Assembly: GCA_030529225.1 (NCBI GenBank)
Contig: JAUMXH010000007.1
Coordinates: 48,703-91,233, forward strand
Length of the DNA stretch: 42,531 nucleotides
Reading direction: 5' to 3'
Source: Bacillota bacterium
GTDB lineage: Bacteria > Bacillota > Clostridia > Peptostreptococcales > Acidaminobacteraceae
Positions 25,232 through 32,968 of this stretch are shown here, one piece after another. The notes under the pieces were generated by a model that had not been told where the DNA came from, searched no databases, and saw nothing but the letters and a program-made list of their open reading frames with translations. A program made the translations under genes and the position numbers. The first letter of the stretch is position 1. Every line of letters starts with the position of its first letter.

Positions 25232-27061
25232 ATGTGCGGAATAGTTGGATACATTGGACAAAAACAAGCGATTCCATTTTTGCTGGACGGCTTGTCAAAG
25301 TTGGAATACAGGGGATATGACTCTTCAGGAGTCGCCTATGTGGAAGACGGCGCCCTGAACATTTGCAAATATAAGGGCGGTTTGTCTGTTTTGGAGGAGC
25401 ACTTAAAGGATGTCAAGGTGGATGCTACGATTGGAATCGGGCACACCAGATGGGCGACGCACGGGTCGCCGTCAGATGAAAACGCCCACCCGCACGCGGA
25501 CAGCAAGGGTCGCATCGCCCTGGTTCATAACGGGATTTTTGAAAACTACGAGGAAGTGAAGAGCAGGCTGATCGCCGAGGACGGGATCGTTTTTAAATCC
25601 GAGACCGACAGCGAGGTGATCGCCCACTTGATTTCTAAATGTTATAACGGCGACATCCTGGATGCGGTTTTTCAAGCCGTGGAGCAGATGCGCGGCGCCT
25701 ATGCACTGGGTGTCATCTGCAAGGACGAGCCGGATCGCTTAATCGCGGTCAGAAAGGACAGCCCGCTGGTGGTGGGCTTGAGCCGGGACGGGCAGTACAT
25801 CGCCTCTGACATTCCGGCCCTGTTAAAGTTTACCAAGGACGTTTATTTTATTGAAAACGGCGAGGTCGTGGAACTGAAGGCCGGCAGCGTGAAGATTTTT
25901 GACGAGAACCGAAACGAAGTGAAGCGCGAGGTCTTTCAGGTGGACTGGGATGTGGACGCGGCCGAAAAACAGGGCTTTGACCACTTTACCATAAAGGAGA
26001 TTCACGAGCAGCCGGAGGCGCTCAAGCAGACCCTGCAGAGAAGACTGGACGCAAACGGAAGGCTGCACTTGGAGGGAATCGGCATCAGCGCGGAGGAACT
26101 CTCAAAGATTACCAATATTCAGATGGCGTCATGCGGAACCGCCTACCACGCCTGCCTGATCGGCAAACGAATTTTGGAAAAAGACTTAAAGATTCCCGTC
26201 ACGGTGGAGATCGCCAGCGAGTACCGCTACAACGATCCGATTGTAGACGAGCACACGCTGTTTATCACGGTGTCGCAGTCCGGCGAGACCATAGATACCC
26301 TGCAATCCTTGCGCGAAGCGAAGAAGAAGGGCGCGCGGGTGATTTCTGTTGTAAACGTGGTGGGTTCGAGCATCGCGCGGGAATCGGACGATGTGTTCTA
26401 CACCTGGGCGGGCCCTGAAATAGGGGTCGCATCTACCAAGGCCTTCACCACTCAGATTATGGCGATGTATATGATTTCTACGCACTTTGCGATGCTGCGC
26501 GGACGCATGGACGAGGCGGCCTACAAGAAGAGGATTGCGGACTTGGATTCGGTATCCGGCTTGCTGGAGAAGGCGCTCGCTTGCGAGGAAGCCGTGAAGA
26601 AGATTGCCAAGGAAAACTTTGAAAAGGAAAATGTGTTCTTTATGGGCCGCGGGGTGGATGTGGACATCGCCTATGAGGCCTCGCTGAAGTTTAAGGAATT
26701 ATCGTATATCAACTCGTTCGGAATCGCCAGCGGGGAGCTGAAACACGGGCCGATTGCCCTGATTGAACAGAGCAGTCTGGTGCTCGCCTTTGCCGGACAG
26801 AGCGCCCTCTTGGAAAAGAGTTTCTCGAACATCATGGAGGTGAAGGCGCGGGGCGCGCATGTGATCTCCGTCTGCAAGGAGGGCGAGGACTCCTTACAGA
26901 AGGTCTCTCACGAGGTGATTTACCTGCCGGAGGCCGAGGACTATCTGATGCCGTTTTTGAGCATTGTTCCGGCCCAGTTCCTGGCCTACTATGTCGCGGT
27001 GTTCCGCGGAAACAATGTGGATAAGCCGCGAAATTTGGCAAAATCCGTAACAGTTGAATAA
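25232..27061 (+). CDS. glmS: Glutamine--fructose-6-phosphate aminotransferase (isomerizing)
   Basis: A 609-residue enzyme making glucosamine-6-phosphate from fructose-6-phosphate and glutamine, the first step to UDP-GlcNAc for peptidoglycan. The mature N-terminus begins MCGIVGYIG, so Cys2 is the glutaminase nucleophile. GHTRWATHGSPSDENAHPH is the class II amidotransferase block. Two SIS sugar-isomerase domains follow, with ASCGTAYHACLIGK and FFMGRGVDVDIAYEASLK. The C-terminus DKPRNLAKSVTVE is conserved. ATG at 25232 is required to place Cys2 and has AAAGGAG upstream; the longer open frame is not real. It has its own promoter and a long leader. Confidence 0.97.
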   Translation: MCGIVGYIGQKQAIPFLLDGLSKLEYRGYDSSGVAYVEDGALNICKYKGGLSVLEEHLKDVKVDATIGIGHTRWATHGSPSDENAHPHADSKGRIALVHNGIFENYEEVKSRLIAEDGIVFKSETDSEVIAHLISKCYNGDILDAVFQAVEQMRGAYALGVICKDEPDRLIAVRKDSPLVVGLSRDGQYIASDIPALLKFTKDVYFIENGEVVELKAGSVKIFDENRNEVKREVFQVDWDVDAAEKQGFDHFTIKEIHEQPEALKQTLQRRLDANGRLHLEGIGISAEELSKITNIQMASCGTAYHACLIGKRILEKDLKIPVTVEIASEYRYNDPIVDEHTLFITVSQSGETIDTLQSLREAKKKGARVISVVNVVGSSIARESDDVFYTWAGPEIGVASTKAFTTQIMAMYMISTHFAMLRGRMDEAAYKKRIADLDSVSGLLEKALACEEAVKKIAKENFEKENVFFMGRGVDVDIAYEASLKFKELSYINSFGIASGELKHGPIALIEQSSLVLAFAGQSALLEKSFSNIMEVKARGAHVISVCKEGEDSLQKVSHEVIYLPEAEDYLMPFLSIVPAQFLAYYVAVFRGNNVDKPRNLAKSVTVE

Positions 27062-27066
27062 AAAAC

Positions 27067-27095
27067 TTGATTTAGAGAGCCTAAGGTGTTATACT
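27067..27095 (+). promoter_or_regulatory. Promoter of the rpsF-ssb-rpsR operon
   Basis: TTGATT (27067-27072), a 17-bp spacer and TATACT (27090-27095) preceded by TGT, an extended -10. It begins five bases after the glmS stop codon, so no glmS terminator separates the two. Confidence 0.75.
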
Positions 27096-27119
27096 TAGTG
27101 CTTGGAATATAGGCTTCCT

Positions 27120-27142
27120 ACTTTATGGATAGGCCATAAAGT
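27120..27142 (+). promoter_or_regulatory. Leader hairpin upstream of rpsF
   Basis: ACTTTATGG and CCATAAAGT form a perfect 9-bp stem with a 5-base loop, in the leader and shortly before the AGGAGGT site. An ACCG element follows in the sequence CTGATGACCGCAG. S6:S18 complexes can autoregulate through a leader RNA with a CCG feature, so this may be such a site. That assignment is tentative. Confidence 0.4.
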
Positions 27143-27166
27143 CTGATGACCGCAGGAGGTGAAATA

Positions 27167-27448
27167 ATGAGGAAGTATGAAACGCTTATCATTTTGAGAA
27201 ACACGCTTGAAGATGCTGACAGAGACGCGCTAATCGAGAGATTCAAGGGTGTAATCGAAAAGGACGGCACAGTAACAAAGGTAGATCAATGGGGCGTTAA
27301 GAAGTTGGCTTACGAGATCGAAAAGCTGAAAGAGGGATTTTATGTTCTTTATGAGTTTGAGGCTACACCTAGTCTCCCTAAGGAGCTTGAGAGAAATCTC
27401 AGAATTAACGACAACGTGCTAAGATACATGACAGTAAGTAGAGACTAG
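27167..27448 (+). CDS. rpsF: 30S ribosomal protein S6
   Basis: A 93-residue S6 with the typical start MRKYETLIILRNTLEDADRD, the central DQWGVKKLAYEIEKLKEGFY and the end NDNVLRYMTVSRD. It pairs with S18 on the small-subunit platform. ATG at 27167 follows AGGAGGTGAAATA; an upstream in-frame ATG at 27146 would add seven residues and lacks support. It is the first gene of the classical rpsF-ssb-rpsR operon. Confidence 0.97.
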   Translation: MRKYETLIILRNTLEDADRDALIERFKGVIEKDGTVTKVDQWGVKKLAYEIEKLKEGFYVLYEFEATPSLPKELERNLRINDNVLRYMTVSRD

Positions 27449-27468
27449 CACACCGAAAGGATCTCAGA

Positions 27469-27915
27469 ATGAATAATGTTACTTTGATCGGAAGATTGGT
27501 AAAGGACCCTGAAATCAGGCATTTGCAAGGGAGCGGAAGGACGGTCTGCGACTTTAGGCTCGCGGTGGACAAGCAGCTCTCTCGCGAAAAGAGGGCGCAG
27601 TTTGAAGCGACCGGCAAGCCGACCGCCGATTTTATCAGAATCGTGGTTTGGGGCAGGCAGGCGGAAATCTGCAACACCTACCTGAAAAAGGGCGCCAAGG
27701 TTGCCATACAGGGCAGTATCTCCACTTCATCGTACGCGGATGAACACGGCGTAAGAAAGTACTTTACCGATGTCGTGGCAAGAAATGTTGAGTTTTTGGA
27801 GCGCGTGGAGGCAATGTACGCGTCTAATGATTCCGGGTTGATTGATGAGATGTCGGCGGACTTTGATGACGACGATTTTCCAATTTTGGACGACCCCGGC
27901 AATATGCCCTTCTGA
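27469..27915 (+). CDS. ssb: Single-stranded DNA-binding protein
   Basis: A 148-residue SSB: an N-terminal OB fold beginning MNNVTLIGRLVKDPEIRHLQ, with FIRIVVWGRQAEICNTYLKK near residue 56, and an acidic flexible C-terminus ending in the partner-binding tip DDPGNMPF. It protects ssDNA and recruits replication and repair proteins. It lies between rpsF and rpsR as in most Firmicutes. Confidence 0.96.
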   Translation: MNNVTLIGRLVKDPEIRHLQGSGRTVCDFRLAVDKQLSREKRAQFEATGKPTADFIRIVVWGRQAEICNTYLKKGAKVAIQGSISTSSYADEHGVRKYFTDVVARNVEFLERVEAMYASNDSGLIDEMSADFDDDDFPILDDPGNMPF

Positions 27916-27946
27916 TTAGCTTAATATGGAGTATAGAAAGGATAAA

Positions 27947-28183
27947 ATGATGGCTTTTAAAAAGAAACCTAATACAACCAATAGAAAAAAAGCGTGCCGT
28001 TTTTGCCAAGAAAAAATTGAATTCATCGATTACAAAGATGTGCCTCTTCTAAAGAAGTTCACAAGCGAGAGCGGAAAGATTCTTCCAAGAAGGGTGACCG
28101 GCACTTGTGCAAAGCACCAGCGTAAATTGACTACAGCGATCAAGAGCTCAAGGGTTGTTGCCTTGATGCCTTACAGCAACTAA
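27947..28183 (+). CDS. rpsR: 30S ribosomal protein S18 (zinc-binding form)
   Basis: A 78-residue S18 with [20 protein letters not shown], then [16 protein letters not shown] and the end VVALMPYSN. CxxC plus the Cys and His of TCAKH give a likely four-ligand zinc site (C+ paralogue type). ATG at 27947 follows GAAAGGATAAA; the adjacent ATG at 27950 is equally possible, while the open frame from 27926 adds an unlikely extension. The last 88 bases, up to and including the TAA, are duplicated perfectly at 29337-29424 (see the repeat entries). Confidence 0.95.
   Translation: MMAFKKKPNTTNRKKACRFCQEKIEFIDYKDVPLLKKFTSESGKILPRRVTGTCAKHQRKLTTAIKSSRVVALMPYSN
28096..28183 (+). repeat. 88-bp direct repeat, copy 1 (3' end of functional rpsR)
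   Basis: It runs from the last base of a Val codon in rpsR (before the [10 protein letters not shown] segment) to the final A of the TAA stop. It is identical base for base to 29337-29424. Identity breaks immediately on both sides: T versus A before, G versus A after. It may be an attachment-site-like copy (attL). Confidence 0.97.
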
Positions 28184-28207
28184 GCTGTAGCGCGACTGAA
28201 ACAAGAG

Positions 28208-28232
28208 AAGGGACTGCGAACAGTCCCTTTTT
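28208..28232 (+). terminator. Rho-independent terminator after rpsR
   Basis: AAGGGACTG (28208-28216) pairs perfectly with CAGTCCCTT (28221-28229) around CGAA, followed by a T-rich tract. It closes the rpsF-ssb-rpsR transcript. Confidence 0.9.
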
Positions 28233-28248
28233 GTTTTGTTGAGCATTT

Positions 28249-28270
28249 TTTTGTATCATTTGATACAAAA
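28249..28270. promoter_or_regulatory. 22-bp palindromic operator
   Basis: TTTTGTATCA and TGATACAAAA are perfect 10-bp inverted half-sites around TT. The site ends three bases before the -35 box of the Panacea gene, the usual place for an autoregulating HTH antitoxin. Confidence 0.7.
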
Positions 28271-28273
28271 TGA

Positions 28274-28302
28274 TTGACAATATCGGGCTAAGGTGCTAAT
28301 CT
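28274..28302 (+). promoter_or_regulatory. Promoter of the Panacea-domain gene
   Basis: A perfect TTGACA (28274-28279), a 17-bp spacer and TAATCT (28297-28302) preceded by TGC. The leader has a second SD-like AAGGAGG (28313-28319) between GTTACA and TGTAAC half-sites, about 14 bp before the true AGGAGG. Confidence 0.75.
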
Positions 28303-28346
28303 GTTGTTACACAAGGAGGTTGTAACCTATATTAGGAGGCACCAGT

Positions 28347-29336
28347 ATGAAAAATTGCGTTTTTTGTGAAGAATGTAGAGAAAAAACGCCCTACACCGTA
28401 ACAGAAAAGGTCATGAAGGGAAGCATTAAGGGAGAATCGTATGAGTTTAGCGGCAAGGAAGCCACTTGCGATCGTTGCTCCTCTCTTGTATTTGTGTCGG
28501 AACTGAATGACGAGAATTTGGAATCGCTTTACAAGGTGTATCGAGAAAAGCGAGGGCTTATTTCATTGGAAAAGGTTCGCGAAATTCCTGAAAAATACAA
28601 AATAGGAAAGCGACCGTTATCCGTTTTACTCGGCTGGGGAGAACTCACCTTCTCTCGTTACTATGACGGAGATGTTCCGAGCTCGGAATATTCAAATACG
28701 CTAAAAAGAATCTACGAGGACCCTCTGTACTTTTCGGAACTTCTTGAAAAGAACAAAGACAAATTGAGTTCTCAAAAGAGTTATGATAAAAGTAGACGAG
28801 CCCTTGCTGCACTTACCGGTGCAAACGCGAAGAAATCAAAAATCTATTCGGCGATTTCGTATTTGCTGCACCGACATGGAGACATCACGCCCCTTGCACT
28901 CCAAAAAGCACTCTACTATATTCAGGGATTTTACTTTGCTTTTTTTGACGCCTTTCTTTTTGAAGAGGATTGCGAGGCTTGGGTTCATGGCCCCGTATAC
29001 CGCGAGGTTTACGAGACCTACCGCAGGTATCAATTTAACCCGATTGAAGGAAGATTGCCTTTGAACGAGAACCTCTTCAGCAGAGAGGAGAGCGAAGTCT
29101 TGGATGCCGTCATCAGGCACATTTGCTGTTATAGCGGAAAGATACTCGAGGAGTTTACGCATCAGGAAATGCCTTGGAGCAGCACGAGAGAAGGATTAGG
29201 CGCGGATGACCCATCCAATCGTCCGATTCCGAAAGCAAAGATTGGTGCATTTTTTAAAGGGGTCAAAGAAGAATATGCCATGAAGTCGCCCGGCGACATA
29301 AAAAACTATGCAAAAACGATGTTTGAGCGCATTTAA
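28347..29336 (+). CDS. MqsA-type zinc finger / HTH / Panacea (SocA, DUF4065) antitoxin-like protein
   Basis: A 329-residue protein with three parts. The zinc finger (about 1-50) has the pairs CEEC (7-10) and CDRC (41-44), as in MqsA/YgiT antitoxins. The HTH (about 75-125) has [20 protein letters not shown]. The Panacea domain (about 165-300) has [17 protein letters not shown] and [20 protein letters not shown]. Panacea domains are known to neutralise many unrelated toxins when paired with them; the zinc-finger/HTH half would bind DNA. ATG at 28347 has AGGAGG. The palindrome at 28249-28270 is its likely operator. The stop codon is followed immediately by the second 88-bp rpsR repeat. No classical toxin gene adjoins it. 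The annotation is confident for the domains; the biological role is inferred. Confidence 0.88.
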   Translation: MKNCVFCEECREKTPYTVTEKVMKGSIKGESYEFSGKEATCDRCSSLVFVSELNDENLESLYKVYREKRGLISLEKVREIPEKYKIGKRPLSVLLGWGELTFSRYYDGDVPSSEYSNTLKRIYEDPLYFSELLEKNKDKLSSQKSYDKSRRALAALTGANAKKSKIYSAISYLLHRHGDITPLALQKALYYIQGFYFAFFDAFLFEEDCEAWVHGPVYREVYETYRRYQFNPIEGRLPLNENLFSREESEVLDAVIRHICCYSGKILEEFTHQEMPWSSTREGLGADDPSNRPIPKAKIGAFFKGVKEEYAMKSPGDIKNYAKTMFERI

Positions 29337-29424
29337 GACCGGCACTTGTGCAAAGCACCAGCGTAAATTGACTACAGCGATCAAGAGCTCAAGGGTTGTT
29401 GCCTTGATGCCTTACAGCAACTAA
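29337..29424 (+). repeat. 88-bp direct repeat, copy 2 (duplicated rpsR 3' end)
   Basis: Identical to 28096-28183. It begins at the base right after the Panacea gene stop codon and ends at the duplicated TAA. The next bases, AAGGAGG, are the ribosome site of the following small gene. A candidate attR. Confidence 0.97.
29338..29424 (+). pseudogene. Duplicated C-terminal fragment of rpsR
   Basis: Encodes only the last 28 residues of S18 ([11 protein letters not shown] ... LMPYSN) plus the stop. There is no start codon or ribosome site of its own, so it is not a separate gene. The perfect identity with rpsR implies a recent event or ongoing homogenisation. Confidence 0.85.
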
Positions 29425-29440
29425 AAGGAGGTAGTGTACT

Positions 29441-29788
29441 GTGAAACAATATTTGATAAATGAATTGGATCAAGGCGGATTTCACGCAATTATAACATTG
29501 TTAGATTATCAAACTCAAATATCAAGATGTTTAAAGTCCATTAAGATAACCTCTACTCAATCTGAAAAACTTCTGGTAGATACTTTGCTATGCTCAGGGA
29601 TGAATGAGTATCGCTTTATAGAAACCACTTTAAACGAGGACGGCACCATCAACCTGGATCAATATAAGTACGTTAGCGTTGATAGCGAAACACTCGCAAA
29701 AGCAAACGATATTTTAAAACACCAACCGCTTTCTTTAATGAATTCGGTATTGCCGGAATCGCAGGCAAAAAAGATTTTACAAAGCTGA
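29441..29788 (+). CDS. Orphan 115-residue protein, AT-rich, next to the rpsR repeat
   Basis: GTG at 29441 follows AAAGGAGG by 11 bases. The product starts MKQYLINELDQGGFHAIITL and ends AKKILQS. It is soluble, mixed alpha/beta by appearance, with no membrane segment and no motif I recognise. Codon use is clearly AT-richer than the surrounding housekeeping genes, suggesting acquisition. A strong bidirectional terminator follows. It starts 16 bp after the second rpsR repeat, so it could be the native neighbour uncovered by an insertion, or a separate cargo gene and possible partner of the Panacea protein. Function unknown. Confidence 0.65.
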   Translation: MKQYLINELDQGGFHAIITLLDYQTQISRCLKSIKITSTQSEKLLVDTLLCSGMNEYRFIETTLNEDGTINLDQYKYVSVDSETLAKANDILKHQPLSLMNSVLPESQAKKILQS

Positions 29789-29806
29789 ATTTCTTGAATC
29801 ACTTAT

Positions 29807-29843
29807 AAAAAAGCGCTTAAATTCCTTTAAGCGCTTTTTTTTT
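29807..29843. terminator. Strong bidirectional terminator between the orphan gene and rnr
   Basis: AAAAAAGCGCTTAAA (29807-29821) and TTTAAGCGCTTTTTT (29826-29840) form a 15-bp stem with a TTCC loop and T-runs on both strands. It serves the convergent genes on each side. Confidence 0.92.
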
Positions 29844-29889
29844 ACCTTTCACTTCCTTATTTCCGCCATCTCAAACATTGCCCGTAAAC

Positions 29890-32013
29890 CTAATCCAGAA
29901 TCAGGAAGTCGATGAAGCGCCTGTCCACATCCACCGATTCGACCTGCACCCTGACCTTGTCGCCGATTCCGTAGCGCTTTCCGGTCCTGTCGCCCACAAA
30001 GGACAGGCTGTTTTCATCAAAGATGTAGTAGTCGCTCTCGAGCGCGCTCACCTTGGTGAAGCCCTCGATGGTGTTATCCAGCTCGGAATAGATGCCGAAC
30101 TTGTTCACGGTGGAAATCACGGCCTCGTACTCCTCGCCGATTCTCTCCTCCATGTACTGGCACATCTTGAGTTTGTCGACCTCGCGCTCCGCGCTCTCGG
30201 CAATGCGCTCGGTTTCCGAGGTGTTTTCCGAAACCATCTCCATCCTGTGGTAGAGGATTGCGCGCATCTCTTCCTTCACTTCTCCGCGCATGCTCATCTT
30301 CAGCATCCTGTGAATCTGCAGGTCCGCATAACGGCGGATCGGCGAGGTGAAGTGGCAGTAATACTGCGAGGCGAGCCCCAAGTGGCCCATGCAGATCGGG
30401 CTGTAGCGCGCCTGCTTGAGCGAGCGAAGGAGCATCCTGCTGACCACCTTTTCCTCCGGCGTTCCCTTGAGTTTGGTCAGAAGCCCTTGCAAATCCTTAA
30501 CATCCACCTTGTTTTCTTTGATGTTGATCTTGTATCCCAGGCGGGCGGTGAAGTGGTTCAGCATGCTGAGTCGCTCCATGTCCGGCTGCTCGTGAATCCT
30601 GTAAACGAACGGCAGGTTCTTGGCGTAGGCATACTCCGCGACAACCTCGTTCGCCTTGATCATAAACTCTTCAATCAGCTTGTCCCCGCTTCCGCGCTCC
30701 CTGGCGCGAATGTTGACCGGGGTTCCCAAAAGGTCGAGTTCGATGTAGGGCTCTTTAAAATCAAAGTCCAGAGCGCCCCGCTCCTCGCGCTTTTGTCTGA
30801 GGATCTGCGCCAGCTCGTGCATGTTCAGCAGCATGTGCTGAGTCTTTTCATCTATCCTGCTCTCGGGGTCCGGCACGCCGGCATCCAAAATTGCCGAAAC
30901 CTCCGGGTAGTTCAGCTTGTACCTGCTGCGAATCACCGACTCCTTGAGCTCGGATCCCAGCACCTTGCCGTTCTTGTCCAGGGTGATGATCACGCTCACG
31001 GCCAGGCGGTTCACGCCCTCGTTCAGCGAGCAAATCCCGTTCGAGAGGGTTTTGGGCAGCATCGGCAGAACCTTGTCAATCAAATAGACCGAGTTCCCCC
31101 TGCTGAAGGCCTCCTTGTCGAGCTTGCTCTCGTACTTCACATAGTTGGTCACATCGGCAATGTGGACGCCGAGCACAAAGTTGCCGTTTTGGTCGATTTC
31201 AAGCCCGATGGCATCGTCAATGTCCTTGGTATCGATCCCGTCTATGGTCACGATGTTCTTTTCCGTGTAATCTTCCCTGCCCGCAAACTCGCGGTCCGCA
31301 ACCTTGACCGGCATGCGGTAGGCCTCGTCCATGACCTTTTTGGGGAACTCTTCATTCAGCTTGTACTTGCGGATCACCGAGAGCACGTCGACGCCGCTGT
31401 CCTTGATGCTTCCGATGACCTCGATGATCTTTCCTTCCGCAAGACTCCTGCCGAAGCCCCACTTGCTGATTTTTACAACCACCTTGTCCTTGTTCTTGGC
31501 GCCCAAAAAGTCCTTCTTTTTGATCAGGATGTCGTTGTAGATCGCCGGGTTGTCGGGAATCAAAAAGCCGAAGTTACGGTTTTTTTCAAAGGTTCCGACC
31601 ACGGTGGTGTTGTTGCGCTTGATGATTTTAACAATGGTGCCCTCGCGACTCCTCCCCGCCCTCGCTTCCTCCAGGATGCGGGCATACACCAGGTCGCCCT
31701 CCATCGCGGTCTTCATCTCGCCGGACGGGATGAAAATATCGTGCTCGCTGCTCCTCACACCCTCCTCGCGGACAAAGCCGAAGCCCTTGGGCGTGGTGAT
31801 CACCTTGCCCAGGGTCAGACCCATCTTTTCGGGCAGGGCGTATTTATTCTTTTTGGTCTTGATGATTTTGCCGGTGTACTCCAGGCTGTTCATTATCTCG
31901 TTGAAGAGCGAACTGTTCTCCTTGGTGATGTTCAGGTCACTGAATATCTGCGTTTCGTAGACGGGTTTTCCTTCCGTTCTCAAGTACTCCAGTATTTTTT
32001 CCCTATTTAGCAT
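29890..32013 (-). CDS. rnr: Ribonuclease R
   Basis: A 707-residue 3'-5' exoribonuclease: an N-terminal helix-turn-helix (about 1-65), cold-shock domains, the RNB catalytic domain with IDGIDTKDIDDAIGLE (metal-binding Asp cluster) and a C-terminal S1 domain (RIGEEYEAVISTVNKFGIYS). It degrades structured RNA and works in RNA quality control. The long open frame to 32142 is not used: ATG at 32011-32013 follows AAGGAGAGAGAAT and overlaps the rluD-like stop by 11 bases. smpB and tmRNA, often next to rnr in Firmicutes, are not present in this window. Confidence 0.95.
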   Translation of the reverse strand: MLNREKILEYLRTEGKPVYETQIFSDLNITKENSSLFNEIMNSLEYTGKIIKTKKNKYALPEKMGLTLGKVITTPKGFGFVREEGVRSSEHDIFIPSGEMKTAMEGDLVYARILEEARAGRSREGTIVKIIKRNNTTVVGTFEKNRNFGFLIPDNPAIYNDILIKKKDFLGAKNKDKVVVKISKWGFGRSLAEGKIIEVIGSIKDSGVDVLSVIRKYKLNEEFPKKVMDEAYRMPVKVADREFAGREDYTEKNIVTIDGIDTKDIDDAIGLEIDQNGNFVLGVHIADVTNYVKYESKLDKEAFSRGNSVYLIDKVLPMLPKTLSNGICSLNEGVNRLAVSVIITLDKNGKVLGSELKESVIRSRYKLNYPEVSAILDAGVPDPESRIDEKTQHMLLNMHELAQILRQKREERGALDFDFKEPYIELDLLGTPVNIRARERGSGDKLIEEFMIKANEVVAEYAYAKNLPFVYRIHEQPDMERLSMLNHFTARLGYKINIKENKVDVKDLQGLLTKLKGTPEEKVVSRMLLRSLKQARYSPICMGHLGLASQYYCHFTSPIRRYADLQIHRMLKMSMRGEVKEEMRAILYHRMEMVSENTSETERIAESAEREVDKLKMCQYMEERIGEEYEAVISTVNKFGIYSELDNTIEGFTKVSALESDYYIFDENSLSFVGDRTGKRYGIGDKVRVQVESVDVDRRFIDFLILD

Positions 32014-32968
32014 ATTCTCTCTCCTTGTCGATGACGGCTTGAAAGTCGTCCGGTATCGGAGCGTGAAACTCCAGGTACTCACCGCTCGTAGGGTGGACAA
32101 AGCCCAGGGTCTTGGCGTGCAGCAGCTGGCCCATGCCCGCATACTTGCAGGTCTTCGCCCCGTAGAGGGGATCGCCGAGCACCGGATGCTTGATGTGCTT
32201 CATGTGCACCCGAATCTGGTGGGTCCTGCCGGTCTCGAGCCGCAGCTCCAAAAGGGTGGAGTTGCGGAAGCGCTCCAAGACCTTGTAGCGGGTCACCGCC
32301 CGCTTTCCCGCAGGGTCAACCGCCATCTTCAGCCCGTCCCGCTTATCCCGCTTGATCGGGGCATCCACGAAGCCCTCGTCATCCTTAAAGCCCCCGTGCA
32401 CCAGCGCAACATAGCGCCTGGTCACAGTCCTGTCCTTGAGCTGCTCTGCCAGTTTGGCGTGCGCTCTGTCATTTTTTGCAATCATTAAAAGCCCTGTCGT
32501 GTCTTTGTCGATTCGATGGACAATGCCAGGGCGTACAGATTCGTTTTCTATGTTCAAATGGTCCTGAAAAAAAGCTTCTTCCGCTTTGTTTTTGATGTGA
32601 TAGAGGATGGCGTTCACCAGGGTTCCGCTGTAGTTGCCGATCGCGGGATGCACGACCATGCCCCGCTCTTTGTCGATCACCATCAGGTCCTCATCTTCGT
32701 AGACAATCTTGATTGGAATCTCCTCCGGCTCCACCTGCGCGGCCGGCCTCTGCACTACGGTAATTTGAATGCGATCGCCGTTTGCCACCTTGGCGTTCTT
32801 TTTTACGGTCTTTCCGTTTAACAGGATGTTTCCGGATTCAATCAGACTTTGCACCAAAGCCCTTGAGGGGATTTGATCCGCCAAGTCCGGGTGCTCGGCG
32901 CGCAGCGCTTCAAAAATGTAGCTGTCGATTCTGAGGGGCGAGGGCAGGTTCTGAACGGTATACATCAT
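32003..32968 (-). CDS. rluD: Ribosomal large subunit pseudouridine synthase, RluD/RluA family
   Basis: A 321-residue enzyme: an N-terminal S4 RNA-binding domain (SRALVQSLIESGNILLNGKT) and the RluA catalytic core with VRPGIVHRIDKDTTGLLMIA, where the Asp of HRID is the catalytic residue (HRLD in most relatives). RTHQIRVHMKHIKHPVLGDP is the second family block. It modifies 23S rRNA uridines; assignment to RluD itself and not a close paralogue is probable, not proven. The start overlaps the MarR stop as ATGA (32965-32968) after AGGGAAGA, so translation is coupled. Confidence 0.9.
   Translation of the reverse strand: MMYTVQNLPSPLRIDSYIFEALRAEHPDLADQIPSRALVQSLIESGNILLNGKTVKKNAKVANGDRIQITVVQRPAAQVEPEEIPIKIVYEDEDLMVIDKERGMVVHPAIGNYSGTLVNAILYHIKNKAEEAFFQDHLNIENESVRPGIVHRIDKDTTGLLMIAKNDRAHAKLAEQLKDRTVTRRYVALVHGGFKDDEGFVDAPIKRDKRDGLKMAVDPAGKRAVTRYKVLERFRNSTLLELRLETGRTHQIRVHMKHIKHPVLGDPLYGAKTCKYAGMGQLLHAKTLGFVHPTSGEYLEFHAPIPDDFQAVIDKEREYAK

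Larger units (their letters stand above)
28184..29424 (+). mobile_element. Candidate integrated mini-island at the 3' end of rpsR
   Basis: A 1241-bp unit consisting of a terminator, a palindromic operator and promoter, a zinc-finger/HTH/Panacea gene and a second copy of the 88-bp rpsR tail. The repeat copies end exactly at the rpsR stop codon, the pattern left by integrases that target the 3' end of a conserved gene and restore its reading frame. No recombinase gene is inside or beside it, so it would be a remnant, a passenger of another element or a non-autonomous unit. The direct repeat is certain; the mechanism is inferred. Confidence 0.45.

Noticed and set aside
25063..25320. Open frame of 85 codons overlapping the glmS start
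   Set aside because: It has no convincing ribosome site, and its composition follows the structured leader and then the shifted glmS frame.
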